From: Brachionus plicatilis
Taxonomy: Eukaryota; Rotifera; Eurotatoria; Ploima; Brachionidae
Assembly (NCBI GenBank): GCA_010279815.1
Contig: QEOQ01000552.1
Span: 1,031,000 to 1,073,142 of the forward strand
DNA length: 42,143 nt
Reading direction: 5' to 3'
Shown one piece after another: positions 1 through 12,568 of this stretch. The position numbers and the translations under genes were made by a program. The notes beneath the pieces were generated by a model. The model made no database searches. It had not been told where the DNA came from and was given only the letters and a program-made list of their open reading frames with translations. Positions within the stretch are counted from its first letter, which is position 1. Every line of letters starts with the position of its first letter.

Positions 1-1590
1 TTTTTTTTAAACTAATATGATAAAAAGATTTTGGAAAATTTTTTAAAAAATTTTAATAATAAAAACCTTGAAGAAGACCAAGTAGGCTTAAAAATAGAAA
101 TATCATCAAATGAGATTTTTTATTTTTAATTTAATATTCCAACTTGACCTGATATAAAGATCTAAAAAAATATTAAAACTTTTTTTTTATTCTGAGTCCT
201 GAATCGATCTCTCTTTATAGCAGACCTGGTCTATTTCAAGCATGAAAAAATTAGCTATTTTGCACGACGTTCTCACCGTTCTAATTCTCAAAATTTCAAA
301 CAACGCTTAATCTTTGTGCCAAGTGGATCATGAAAAACCTATGAGTAAACTTGGTAATTTCTTGAAATTTTGAACGCATGAAAGAAATTTCAGTATAATA
401 AAAAAATTTCAAAAAATACGGAGGCAAACTGAAGAAAAAAACATAAATTATAAAGAGTCATAATATTAAACAATAATAAGCAATATTAAAATTCAATCAT
501 AATAAAATTATCATGTTGGCTTCAAACTTTGTGACCGAGTGGCCAACTAGTCAGCGATAAATAATTAGAACTTGCTGCGACTGAAACCGCATCGCTTCCA
601 TTAAATTTTCTAGTAATGACTTTTTTGTTCAGCATTTTTTGCTTCAACAATCCAGTTCAAGATTTATTGCACCGTTAAATCAAATGAAGCATTTAAAATG
701 TTTGAAAATTTATTTTAGATTTTTTTTTTAATGAAGAAAATTGAAAAAAAAAACAAGAGAGAAGAGAAGAATCGAGACTGCATCTATAATTTAATTTATT
801 TCAATTATTATTTATGGTGCTGTTATTTGAACACAAAAATTAATGAATAAGAAAAATTATTAGATTTTTTTGTTATACTATTTAAGCCAGCCAAATCACC
901 ATTATAATAATTGAAATAATAATAATCACTTTTGTTGTCATTAGTATTTGCATTCATCGCAATTGAGCCGTATTTCAGAGCACCTATCAAACCCCTAAAT
1001 GCTTGACTAAGCTTTTGTTTGATTAAATAGGTAGAAATATATATGTGTGTGTGTGTCTATAAAAAACGTATTTTGCTGTTATCTCAAATCCATAAATTCA
1101 AAAGCCCACTTGACCAGAAATTTTAATCTCTCAAGTCCTTTTTTAAAATAAATATTACTGTTAGATAGATAAAAGGCTTCGTTTGCTAATGTAAATATTG
1201 ATAGTCATGCTAAAGCTAGTCCAATAAAATTGTCTATCTACCAAAGCGTAGAGAAAAATAAAACTAAATTTTCTTATTTTTTATTTGACATGTTACGCAT
1301 CCATGACTTTGCCAAGTTATCAACCATTCAAAAAATTTTTATATTTCTTCTTTAAAAATTCGATTCGTCAACAAAAAACTAAAATTAGTCTAAGGCACCA
1401 AATTGTTACCTTGTTTTTTTTGCAAAAAAAATAATAATGTAAATTGTGAAATATTTAATGGTTCTAGACATCAGTCACTCAAAATTCTTTTTTTCTCTAA
1501 GCCAGATTCAAAACAAAAAAATTTGATATCCTTTTTCAAAAGATCTAAATCAATTTTAATTCTCGAAAATTTGATAATTTTAATTTCAGA
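1..1590. other. Intergenic or intronic AT-rich sequence, no gene seen
   Basis: No exon-like reading frame could be supported on either strand. A short TG microsatellite lies near 1044-1056. Several less AT-rich patches (for example 190-330 and 520-610) do not translate into anything recognisable. Confidence 0.5.
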
Positions 1591-1599
1591 CACAAGATG

Positions 1600-1738
1600 T
1601 CTTAAGATGGGAAGTAAATTTAATTATTTTGTTATTAAACTAAATTTAATTTTTAGCTAATCGCTAGGCTGCAAAGAAGGACCCTGATCCATACTAAGCT
1701 GACTAGTGTTTTGCCGAAATTTATTAAATAAAATTTAA
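1600..1738 (+). repeat. Retroposon 3' tail, family A copy
   Basis: GGCTGCAAAGAAGG, then a TCCAT block, a GCTGAC block and GTTTTGCC, ending in an ATTAAATAAA tail. The same ordered blocks recur near 2095-2222, 4690-4817 and 5150-5284, and a partial copy lies at 1875-1970. The constant 3' ending in AAATAAAT and variable 5' ends look like 5'-truncated LINE copies. No coding part is attached. Confidence 0.45.
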
Positions 1739-1953
1739 CTAATCAAGATACCAGTGACAAAAATAAAAACAGTTTTAAAACAAAAACTAAAACTCTTTTG
1801 AAAGAATTGAAAAAATATAACTGTAAAAAATTTTTAATTTCTTTACACAGTCAACTTAATTTTTTATTTTATTTAGATTTTTTGGATTTTATTATCAAAC
1901 TAAATTTAAATTTTAGTTAATCGCTAAATATTTAAGATCTTGCCTAAATTCAG

Positions 1954-2329
1954 TAAATAAAATTGAACTCTTCTAAACACCTAAATTTTTTTTTTCTCAA
2001 CTAGATTTAAAGCAAAAATGAATGTCCTTTTTGAAAAATTTTTACTTTAGGTATAAGATTTCCAAAGATGAACAGTTAACTTAATTATTTATTATTTTGT
2101 TTTTTTTCGATTTAAAATCTTATTAAATTTAAAATCTAGTGATTTGTTAGGCTGTAAAGAAGAATCCTTATCCATTCTGAGCTGCCAAGGGTTTTGTCTA
2201 CATTTTTTTATTAAATAAATAAAAATTCTTTAAAACATTTGAGACTCAATTGACGCTCAAAATTGATAAATTTCCCTCGAATAAAGACCATTACATAAAT
2301 TAATATGTTGTCAACAAACAGCCCATAAA
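1954..2329 (+). repeat. Direct repeat, copy 1 (about 376 bp)
   Basis: Nearly identical to 5014-5393. Both begin TAAATAAAATTGAACT and end in GCCCATAAA, with only scattered substitutions and one variable AT-rich patch around 2090-2130. Each copy contains a family A tail (GGCTGTAAAGAAG) in its second half. The high identity means a recent duplication or two recent insertions of the same element. Confidence 0.85.
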
Positions 2330-4214
2330 ATTAAATGACAAATCTACATTAATTTATTCATTAAACGCTTAAAAAGCACTTAATTTCCGTTTTTTTTAAA
2401 TTAAAGTTTCTTAGTTATTTGTCATGCACATTTTAATTGTCTTTTTTTTTTTTGATATGAAAAAAAAAATTCAAATTAAATTTAAAGATATTTGTTGAAT
2501 TCACGCCACCGAATACTCAAATGGCACCTATTGCACCATTTATTGATTTTTGACTATTCAAATTATAAAAAAATATAAATAAAATAAAAATGTTGAAAAT
2601 TATTAATCTGTATGAATTGGTTAAGCAAGCTTAGAATTATGTTCAAAAAAGAGCCAAATCAATTAAAATTAAATGCGATTACTGAAAAGTAGTATTTTCG
2701 AAATAATTTAATCAATTTTGAAGCAACCTTGGAGAAAAAACTCAAGCGAGTCTATTTAGCTTAGTCTAAATGGCATCATAATTTTTCTTTTCATTGATTT
2801 TTTGTTCCCTCAAAATCTATCGTTTTCATTTATTTAGAAGAAAAAATGCTTTATCTCATTTTAAGCACTTGAAATGGAAAAAGAAAAAAAAAAGAAAAAA
2901 GAATAGAGAGCGACGTGAAGAGAAGATGAAACTGAATTTTTCGATTCTCATAAATTTTTTTTGTAAATTCTACCATTTTCTATGAAAACAGAAAATCAAT
3001 TTGAAATAATAATAAATTATTATTTGAAGCCAACTAGTCATCGAAGCATAAATATGAAAATTAGTTCTAGACGGAATAGAAAACAATGCTAAGCCTAGGA
3101 GTATGGAGAAATTTCAAAATCGAGCCAATTTAATCTGATCACTCTAGAGGTGCATGCTCCACTTTCTTGGCCAACTCTCTTACCTGATTTTTGAATTGTT
3201 TAGAACGCTTGCAGCCACAAACTAGCAAACACACACATACTCCGAACTTAAATACGATGCAAATGATTAATTAATGTTAGAATTTAAATTTTTAAACAAC
3301 AAATTGTAGCACTGAATATCGGATATTGAAAAAAGAAAAAAAAAAGATTTAAATTGAAGAGGAATAATTAAGGAGAGAAATGAGCCAGGACAGGTCGTGT
3401 ATGCTTAAATCTCGGCATGTATCAAATTGCATTTAATTTTATTGATGATCTATAGTATTTTGACCAACTTGACTTGGAGATTTTAATTAGAAAATAGAGC
3501 TTGTTCAGTTAGGTCAATTTTGTTTGTGGAAAGAAACGAATCGTTTCGTTTAGATGCTTAATAGACAGAAACGAAATTGTATATGCCACCTAGAACTGTC
3601 CATTCACTCGGGCATGCTATCATCCAATTTAATTTCTAGATAGAAGTTTCAAAAAAAAAACTACAAATAAAAAGATTACCATAACCATTTGAATTAAGAT
3701 AGCAAGAAAAATTTAGATAAACACTTGAAAATACTTGATTGAAATTTGTACTTTAACAATTTGTTTGATTAGCATTCGAATTGACTTTTATATCGTTTCG
3801 AGTATATTGTTTCTAGATTAATGAACGGTTATTTATCAGAGTGTGGGAAAAATTTAGACCCTAAATTCTTAGCATAGATGCTCATCGTGGCCATGAAGCG
3901 CTCTATTCTCTCTTAGCGGAAAATTAATTTCATTTCCATTACCGTTCAGTTTAAATGATCTCTAAATTTTTGATAAAATATTTTTGAACACTTTTGATCA
4001 ACTTGATAAGACTCATAAAAAATGTACTAAATAAATTATTTAGAAGCAAAATAATGATTTAGATCAATTGATCTAATGGGCTTTTAATTCGGCTAGCTAT
4101 TTTAATGGTGGGTGAAGTGCTGTTTAATAAATTCTAAAACATGAATAATCAATTTTCAAATCAGGCATAGAAAATAAATTGAAATTTCTTATTATTTTCA
4201 TAGAATTTTTGGGA
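2330..4214. other. No gene seen; purine-rich tract and candidate donor site
   Basis: A purine-rich tract lies at 2871-2926. On the minus strand, CAAAAATCAG is followed by GTAAGAG near 3180-3190, a strong donor that could end a non-coding first exon of a leftward gene. The patches around 3390-3640 and 3840-3930 are less AT-rich but not coding in any frame I can read. Confidence 0.4.
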
Positions 4215-4447
4215 AATTAATTTTGCCAAAACTAGTGCCTACTGTTCTTAGAAATAAGGTTAACTTAGAGTTCATTTTTTTTTGGGTTAATACCATTTAA
4301 ATCATGTAATAAAATATTTTCAAATTAGTTCAATAAATAAATTGTAATTTAACTTATCATTCATTTTTTTATTCAATTTTTTAAATGATCAATATTCGCT
4401 ATATTTATAGCCAAAAAAAGATAAAATCAATTCTTAGAATTTAATTT
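4215..4447 (+). repeat. Diverged duplicated block, copy 1
   Basis: Shares the ordered words CCAAAACTAGTGCCT, GAGTTCATTT, AATTTAACTT and ATGATCAATATTCGC with 4545-4940. It is the uninterrupted version of the block, so it serves as the empty-site reference for the retroposon tail inserted in copy 2. Confidence 0.65.
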
Positions 4448-4544
4448 TCTAGGCTAGAATAAATGCAAATATTGGAAACTTTTAATTTCAACAAATTCAA
4501 ATAAATTAATAAAGAAAAAAATTGTTAAATTCTTTTGCAAATTA

Positions 4545-4940
4545 ATTTAACCAAAACTAGTGCCTCTAAGAAAAAAGGCGAATTAAGAGTTCATTTCATT
4601 TGAGGTAATTACCATAAACCATATCATAAAAATTTGATTTTGTATTTGATGAATAAACTTAAAAACTAAACAAACTAATTTAACTTTTTCAAAAAAATTT
4701 TATTATTTTTGTTGCATTACGTGGTATCAAAAATCAATCATGTGGCTGAAAGGAAGGACTAAGTCTCCATTCCAACCGACCAAGGCTTCGCCTTAATTAT
4801 TTTTTAAATAAATAATAAATAAACTTCAATTTAACTTGTCATAGAGTAATTAATTGATTAATTATTTTATAATGATCAATATTCGCCTTTATTAAAGCAA
4901 TAAAAAAATCAATTCTAAAAATTACAATTTTTTTATCTTA
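4545..4940 (+). repeat. Diverged duplicated block, copy 2 (interrupted)
   Basis: Second copy of the 4215-4447 block. It is longer because a retroposon tail interrupts it at 4661-4826. The two halves on either side of the insertion line up with consecutive parts of copy 1. Confidence 0.6.
4661..4826 (+). mobile_element. Family A retroposon tail inserted in duplicated block
   Basis: Contains the GGCTGAAAGGAAGG, TCCAT and CCAAGG blocks of family A and ends in an AAATAAATAAT tail. AATAAACTT occurs just before it (4652-4660) and at its end (4818-4826), matching a 9 bp target-site duplication. The insertion is absent from the sister block at 4215-4447. The TSD overlaps the AT-rich tail, so its exact edge is uncertain. 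Confidence 0.6.
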
Positions 4941-5013
4941 TGTACATGATGTCTAACTAAGAACAGTCAACTCATTTTTTATTTTTTTTCTATTTTATTA
5001 TCAAACTGAACAT

Positions 5014-5393
5014 TAAATAAAATTGAACTGTTCTAAACACCTAAATTTTTTTTTTCTCAACTAGATTTAAAGCAAAAATGAATGTCCTTTTTGAAAAATT
5101 TTTACTTTAGGTATAAGATTTCCAAAGATGAACAGTTAACTTAATTATTTATTATTATGATTATTTTTTTCGATTTTATTATCATACTGAATTTAAAATC
5201 TAGTAAATTTTTAGGCTGTAAAGAAGAATCCTTATCCATTCTGAGCTGCCAAGGGTTTTGTCTACATTTTTTTATTAAATAAATAAAAATTCTTTAAAAC
5301 ATTTGAGACTCAATTGACGCTCAAAATTGATAAATTTTCCTCGAATAAAGACCATTACATAAATTAATATGTTGTCAACAAACAGCCCATAAA
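5014..5393 (+). repeat. Direct repeat, copy 2 (about 380 bp)
   Basis: Partner of 1954-2329 in the same orientation, about 3 kb away. The flanks diverge abruptly after GCCCATAAA, which fixes the right boundary of the duplicated unit. Confidence 0.85.
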
Positions 5394-7741
5394 TTTAAAT
5401 TTTAATTTATCTTAATTATTAAGCTTTATTTTAATTTTAGAATTATACTCTAAAAATCTAATGTTTTGTCTAGAAAAAATGCCATTCCTGGACACTATAA
5501 AGTTTAAAAAATGAAAGATTAGCTAATTTAAGTTAATTATTTAAATAAAATTTAAGAAATATGTAATTACATTATTTGAATGATAAAAACTTCATACGAA
5601 AAATTGAAAAAACAAAATTTTTATAAAGAAATAAAATGAGTAAATTAATATGAATTAATGAAAAAACAAATTGGTGCTCAATAGGCGAAAATGTTTTATT
5701 GATCATTCGGCTTCGATCATTTGTAAAGATCTCTATTTTGCTAAATGATAATCTGATTCTCTACGATTCTCTCAATCCAAATATCTATTTCAAATAAATA
5801 TTCAACTTGTTAATATTTTGTTTTTATCATAAAAGTTAACATCGATTTCAAGCCTATTTAATTTCTTATGATTTCACTAGATATAATTATTGCAATTTAA
5901 TAAAATAAAGTCAGAGAACTCTTTTCGAAAAAGAGATATTTAAAGCTGATTTGGATAAACAAGCTTGAAATATTTGAGCACAAAAACCGACGATAATTCA
6001 TAATTATCTATTATAAACATATTTTGTGCCTAAGCTGTTTTCTATGGTCTATGGTGAGAGCTTTTTTTTTCTATTGCTAAATGCCAATCATTCAAGTGTT
6101 TATCCAAGTCGAAAAGACCAAATACAACTGCCTAGCTGAACAGCATTTGAAGCAAATTTTGGCTTAGTGTTGTGCGCGCTCTCTTCACATTGTTTTCTAT
6201 TGAGCCTTCATAAATATTTTGATTGATTTATATTATTAACTTATTAAATCGATTTTTTTCTATGTTTACTTTTCGTGTATTTGATCTAAAATTTTTGATT
6301 TTACTTGATATGAATGAAATATGAATTAATTTATTTTATAATAATGTTGAAATTTTGCCAAGCTTAACAAGTATTTGATGCACGCCTCGATTGTTTGCCA
6401 GCTAGCTAACATAGCTTGTAATTATCACGCGTCAGAGCTAGCATTTAATCTATTCGGTTTTTGAAAGAGGCCTATCTAGAAATGCCATTATAAATTTAAG
6501 CCTTTTTTGCACTCAATTTAACTTGATTGATCCCGAAATTACCTAAATCCATAATTTGTAATAATAAATTTTCGAAGATAAATAAACAATTTTACAATAA
6601 TTATAATCGAATAAAAGCAATGAGAGAGAAAAATAGATATGATGAAATAAAGCAGTGAGAGAGAAACAATTCTTTGCTAATAGATTGATATTTGTTTTGA
6701 GATTAAATAAAAAAACTTTAATAAAAAAAAAGAGTTGTACTTGAAATTTAAATTATACTTTGGCAAATAGTGACTGTGTAGAGACCAATTAGCTCTGGTT
6801 GCGCAAGAACTCTGGCGAAAAGTTGTCAAACTTTTCGAGATAAATCTAATCTTTTATTCAAATAATAAGTAATAAAAATATAATTAATTTGATAATAATC
6901 CTGATCTAAAAACTAGCTCGTATCATTTTATTATCTCAAATCCAGACACATATATTTTTAAGAACTATTTAATGACACTTTATCCCCGAAATTCCTGGAC
7001 AACAACAAAAAAAAGTTATCATCATATTTTAGACGGTTCAATTAATTATCAAAGATTTTCAGATTTTTAGTCATACACTCTAAAAATTGATTTTTATCTA
7101 AATAAAAACACACGTTATTATCTTTAGATTGCAAAGCCTCGTTTATAACATAAACAAGACTATTAATGCCAAGAGATTAGGCGTCCTTGGAGAAAGCTTA
7201 TATAATTTTCAAATTAAAAAGATTAAAAACCTTTTAATAAACTAAATTCATTTTATCGTATGTTAAAATTAAAAAAGAGACTTTTAAGCAAAAAAAGATA
7301 GTCTAGAATTGATTCATTATCAATTGATTGTCCCAATACCTTCTGATTTCCTTCTTTTTATAATTAAAAAAATATTTTCGGAGTAGATCTCAAGAACTTC
7401 CGAATGGCAGTAAGCATTTTTTTGAACATTTTTCTTTAAAAGACCAAATAATTCATTTTATATTTACTGTCCAAGTATATCTTGGTGTTTTTCTAGTCAA
7501 AAAATGCAAGAAAAAACTTGACGATTTTGAAAAAAAATAAACAAACAAAAAATGAAACTTAAAATTAAAAAGAGTGACAGCTAAAATAGCGAGTCCTTAA
7601 GAAGCTAGTTTACCGAGAAACCGTTCGTAGCATATTCCTATTCTTATTATTTTTTAATCATCAGACTTTTTTTGAATAAAAATAAGTTTTGCTTTTCAAA
7701 TTTTGTTTTTAATCTGAAAAGTAAAACTTTTTATATTAAAT
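5394..7741. other. AT-rich stretch, no gene seen
   Basis: No coding exon, RNA gene or clear repeat could be supported. A few mixed-composition patches (about 6040-6190, 6360-6480 and 6770-6850) stand out from the AT background but do not translate sensibly and are not repeated elsewhere in the window. Confidence 0.4.
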
Positions 7742-7745
7742 TTAA

Positions 7746-8381
7746 TTGAGCCATTTGTCAATTTTAAATTTACTATTCCTTAAGCCGTCAGTCGAGTTGT
7801 TTTTTATGCGGAACTGTGCTCTTTAGTTTATTTATAATCTAATTTAATTAGTCTATTGATGAGTTGTGAACTACGTAAATATATTTGTTGTTCAAATTAA
7901 AATTTAAAATTAAAATTAAATCAAAAATCATCTAATTTAAAAAAAATTTTATTCATTTTTTTTAGACTTTTGTGAATAACACAATTAATAAAAAATAATT
8001 CACAAAAAATTTAAACAAATACAACAAGTGTTGTCAGGTAACACAAATCACACCTGCATGTCGCCTTGATAGTTTTTGTTTAAAATTTTTGTGAATTTTT
8101 TTTTATTAATTTTTGTATTTCTTGTGTTATTCACAAAAATATTTGAAAAAATTTAAATTTGAACAAAATTTTTGAATAAGATTTTTTTAAATAAGATGAT
8201 TTTTGATTTAATTTTAATTTTAAATTTTAATTTGAAGAATAAATCTATTTACGTAGTTCAAAACCCATCAATAAACTAATTAAATTAGATTATAAATAAA
8301 GAAAAGAGTGCAGTTCCGCATATAAAACAACTCGACTGACGGCTTAAGGAATAGTAAATTTAAAATTGTCAAATGGCTCAA
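7746..8381. mobile_element. 636 bp foldback (long inverted repeat) element flanked by TTAA
   Basis: The left arm (about 7746-8030) begins TTGAGCCATTTGTCAATTTT and is matched in reverse complement by the right arm (about 8090-8381), which ends AAAATTGTCAAATGGCTCAA. The arms stay aligned for nearly 290 bp with small differences. Matches include CCGTCAGTCGAGTTG with CAACTCGACTGACGG. A unique spacer of about 60 bp contains CACCTGCATGTCGCC. TTAA sits directly outside both ends (7742-7745 and 8382-8385), the target used by piggyBac-type transposases, though the TIR does not start with the usual CCC. No coding capacity; a non-autonomous foldback or MITE. Confidence 0.85.
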
Positions 8382-8385
8382 TTAA

Positions 8386-11300
8386 AATGCATATGACACC
8401 AAATTGAACACAAATGGGCTATTAAAAAAGGTATAATGAGAATGGATTCAAGGTTGATGGAGAAAAAAAAAGGCAAATGAGACATCGCGGAAATGGATCG
8501 AACAAATGATAGACAAACAAAAATTTAAGCATTATCAAGCTAGATCTAAACAATTTGCATAATAATTTGAAATTAGAAGAACTTGAACGATTCAGATCGT
8601 ATATATGAATTCAAGTGCTGTTTTATAATTATCTGATCGAATCAATAGCAATTTGTGTTAATTTTTTCTATATTGAAATTTATAAGGTGCAATTACCAAA
8701 TTCGAAATGAAGGCATAAAGATGAGCAAACATAAAAAAGTTTAGACAAGCTTAGATCAAACAAAGCAAACGAAAGAGTTAGAACAGCATAAAACCAAAAA
8801 GGGTATTAGATATTGAGCACACAGATCTATCTATTACGATTTCTTTTCGTTTGATTAGATCAATATTGAAATTTAGTAGTTTTAGCAGAGCGATATTCAT
8901 ATCTAGTATTTCAAATACGTACATATTTTTGTAATTGATGATTGCAATCATCATCATCAGCAGCAGCAGCAGCAAGAGGCGAACACATACAAGAAAGAAA
9001 AAAGGCAGAAAAGAAAACCGAGTGATTGATTTCTATCATTTATGCTATTAATACACAAGTGAAAAACGATTTATTTATTTTAATATTTTTTAAATTAAAA
9101 CAGGATTTTCTAACTTGTTTTCTTGCTCCAAATTTTGATCTAGTTGTTGTTCAGTAAATTCAAATTTACACTTGCATGCATGCAAGTTAATCAATAATCT
9201 TGAAATAATTTTACGCGATTAACATAGCTTTGTTTTTCGATTGATAACAAAAGAACAAGAGCTTCAATAAAAATCTTCTAGCTACAGTGATGTTTGTTAA
9301 CGCCAAAAGACCATTTGCACCTTAGTCTTAGAATTCATTAATTTTTTTATTTTATACTATGAAACTCTATGATACTAAAACTCAAAATCCTTAACCTAAA
9401 TTAAAAATAAATTTATTTTTTAATTGAATAAAAAAATCGCTCAAGTGCCACATTAAAAATTTAGTCTTAAAATTTTATTTAATTCCCCTTCATGCAGCCC
9501 TTACTCAAACTAGAAGACAAATAATTGACTAATAAAAGATCGAATAAATCAATGCACCATAAGTCTTTTGTTAAAAAAATTCTCGAGTCCAAAACAAAAA
9601 GAAAAGGAAAAAACTAGAGAATGACTACGGAAAGATATTTTATCTTTAAGTAGACAAAAAAAATGCAAAGATAAATATCTGATTGAAGAATTAACTATTG
9701 AGCGATTCTAAAATTTAGCTTAAATTTGACTGACTTTAATATGTCTCAAATCTATAGATGACTTCATCAGTACTCAAATCACTTATTCATCTTAATTAAC
9801 AATAAAATACAAATTTAAATTTCATATAAATTGTATATTCCATTAAGGAATATATTGGTCATGTAAACTTTGTAAAATAAGTTAAATTAACTTTGGATAC
9901 TGTTCTCTTTTTATTTTTATTTACAATTAAATTTTTCATACCAAATTATTTTTCATCTTCCAAAAAATTGATATTTTTTTTATTTTATTCTATTTTCGAA
10001 ATTCAATACAAACATTACTCAAAAATTACAAAAAGAAATTTATCACCATGTGACTAACTTGATTAATTATTTAATCCAAAAGCAAATTTATATGAAATTT
10101 GTCATTAACAATTCATTCTCTTCCTTTTTTATTTTTATTTTTTTAAATCATCCACGAGGTGTTTTTCGAATAAATAAATAAAATATAATTAAATAATTGA
10201 AATAAAAAAATTTTAATTATTCAATAATTTATGAAAAATTTAGTAAATAAAAAAATTCAATAAATTTTCAACTTACTATTTACATTTACATCGTGTGCTA
10301 CTATTGTAAATAGTTAAATATTGATAAAGCTTTGGATCGCTTGTGATTGGTATTATTTAATAACACTACACTAAGTTTTTTTAGATTAATTATTTTAAAA
10401 GAGGTTCGATTTGGTTAGAAAATGTGATATTTAGGATTTAGAACAAAAAACAGAAGAAACACGAGAAAACCCTAAGTGACGCTGCCAGGTTTTGTAAATA
10501 TTTCGTCAAAAAATGAAATTTCGATTTGGACCTAAGCAGAGAATTGAGAAATAAAAAAATCGAGAAAAAAAAGCATTAAAATTATGTGACACACTAGACT
10601 AATTTTTTTCGAATTTTCGAAAATTTCTCAAATGAATTTTGAATTAGAAATGAAAAAAAATAGTAACGCCATACTCAAGATTATGTTACTTAAATCATTC
10701 ACCTTTAAAAAATTCTTAAAAAGCTTTTATTTCAAACAAAGAAAGCGCAAGACATACAGCTTCATTAAAATTAATTACCTAAAAAATTCAAGATTTTCCA
10801 ATATCAAAGAAAAAAAATAATGATAAATTTTCCAACCTGTTGTATGTTTAAATATGCTTGTCGTAACTAAACAACCGTTAATTTTTGAATTTTTTTTAAA
10901 GAAATTTTAACTTTGAAAAAAAAAAAACTCTTTTTTTTTATAACCTTAAGTAACAAACAAAATCTACGAAAAAAATGATTTATCTAATTTAATCCAAATG
11001 CAAAGCTTTTAGTTCAAAATACTTGAAAAACAATGAGAAAAGATAAGTTACCTCTATATTTTAATAATATTTATGTTGCTAAATACGTGTCAAATCCATA
11101 AATTAAAAATCAAAAATTTCAAATTTTTTTATACTTTGCCCAAATAAGCATGCTCTCTCATTAGGAAAATCGAAATAAAATTTTTAGCATTAAACCAAAA
11201 ATCTTTTGATATTTTTGAATCTATGATAATTTGCATTCGAATCATAAGACGTGAAGCATCAAGTTGCGTAAATCATTAAAACTGAACTTTTTTTCCTATC

Positions 11301-12568
11301 CATATTTTTCTAATTAACTTGGCCAAAATCTATTTTCCATTATTCATTCCTTATCCAGTATTTTTTCTCATTTCTTTAATCATGAAATTAGGATGACAAT
11401 TTTTGTTTAAGTTTTGTTTTTTCATTTTGAAAAAAAAAAGGAATTAAAAATTTTCTCAATTGACCCTATAAGAAATAAATTAAACAAAATAAATTTTAAA
11501 TTTTAAAAATCAATTAATTAATCTTAATTTTAAGAAATTATGTTCTTTGATATTTTTTCTATTAAATATGCTGTTTTTGATTTAATTACTGGAAAAGTCT
11601 GATACTTTTGAATCCATTTAAATGCTTCTAAGATTTCTTAAAAAAAATTCGACTAATTGCTAATTCAATTTAAAAACTTCGAGGATCATTCGATGATAAA
11701 CTGAATTTAATATGCAAAAGGTGAAAAATTGTTGATTCAATTTCAAGACTTGAAGTCGTATGATCAAAATTCCGAACCGAAAGATTAATATATAAATGAG
11801 TGAAGTATGGAAAAGATAAACCAAAAAATATGTTTGTAATTCGTGTTTTCATAGTGGTTTGAAGGCTATAATAGCTAGGCAAACATTAGAGCTCAATTTA
11901 AGGCAAAAAATTTGAAAACGAGAAAGTGATTAGTAAGCAAAACAAAGAGAAAGCGATTGATTCTTGTTTATTGTGAATTTTTGCAAAGAAAATTGGTAAA
12001 TAGCGAAAAAGGTAATCAAAATTTAAAAAAAAATTAGAAATCATTTAGCCTCGCTATTTTTGTTCACTACTTTTGCTCTCTTTGCTTTACTAAACCAAGC
12101 TTAATTTAAATTTTGATGGAATTTGAATATTAGAAAATTTTGTGTCTCGAAACCTTGAGCTTGATCCAAAGATTAAATAAGAATCTAATACGCGTTACCT
12201 TTTTATTTTGTTATTCAACTAAAACAATTTTTATGAGCTTTTTTTAGTCTTTAATCAACACAAAGACATCTTGCGCTTGAAACTAGAAATATAACCTTAA
12301 CATAGCAAAAAGAAAAGAATCATTAAAACCCCGTTAATAGATAATTTAACCTATCTCACCAATTTTCCTAAGTTTTGCATAACTCTAAATATCAACTTAA
12401 CTCAGTTATAAAAAAAGAAAATCTTTTTTAATGATACTAAAGGTTTGAAATTTTGATTAACTAGGGAATAAATGAACAAAAACCTTCTCTTCATTAATGA
12501 CAAATATTCGACTTGTTAAATTTTATTTTTTAGAATACAATAAAGAACTAAAACAAATAAATATCGGC
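8386..12568. other. Long AT-rich stretch, no gene seen
   Basis: Contains a short CAT/CAG trinucleotide run (8950-8973) and a perfect 18 bp palindrome at 9170-9187. Short open frames here are Lys/Asn/Phe/Ile-rich and read as chance ORFs of AT-rich DNA. No family was recognised. Confidence 0.4.

Noticed and set aside
531..600. tRNA-Ser-like words (GACCGAGTGGCC)
   Set aside because: No T-arm GGTTCGAAT-type sequence and no acceptor stem pairing could be found.
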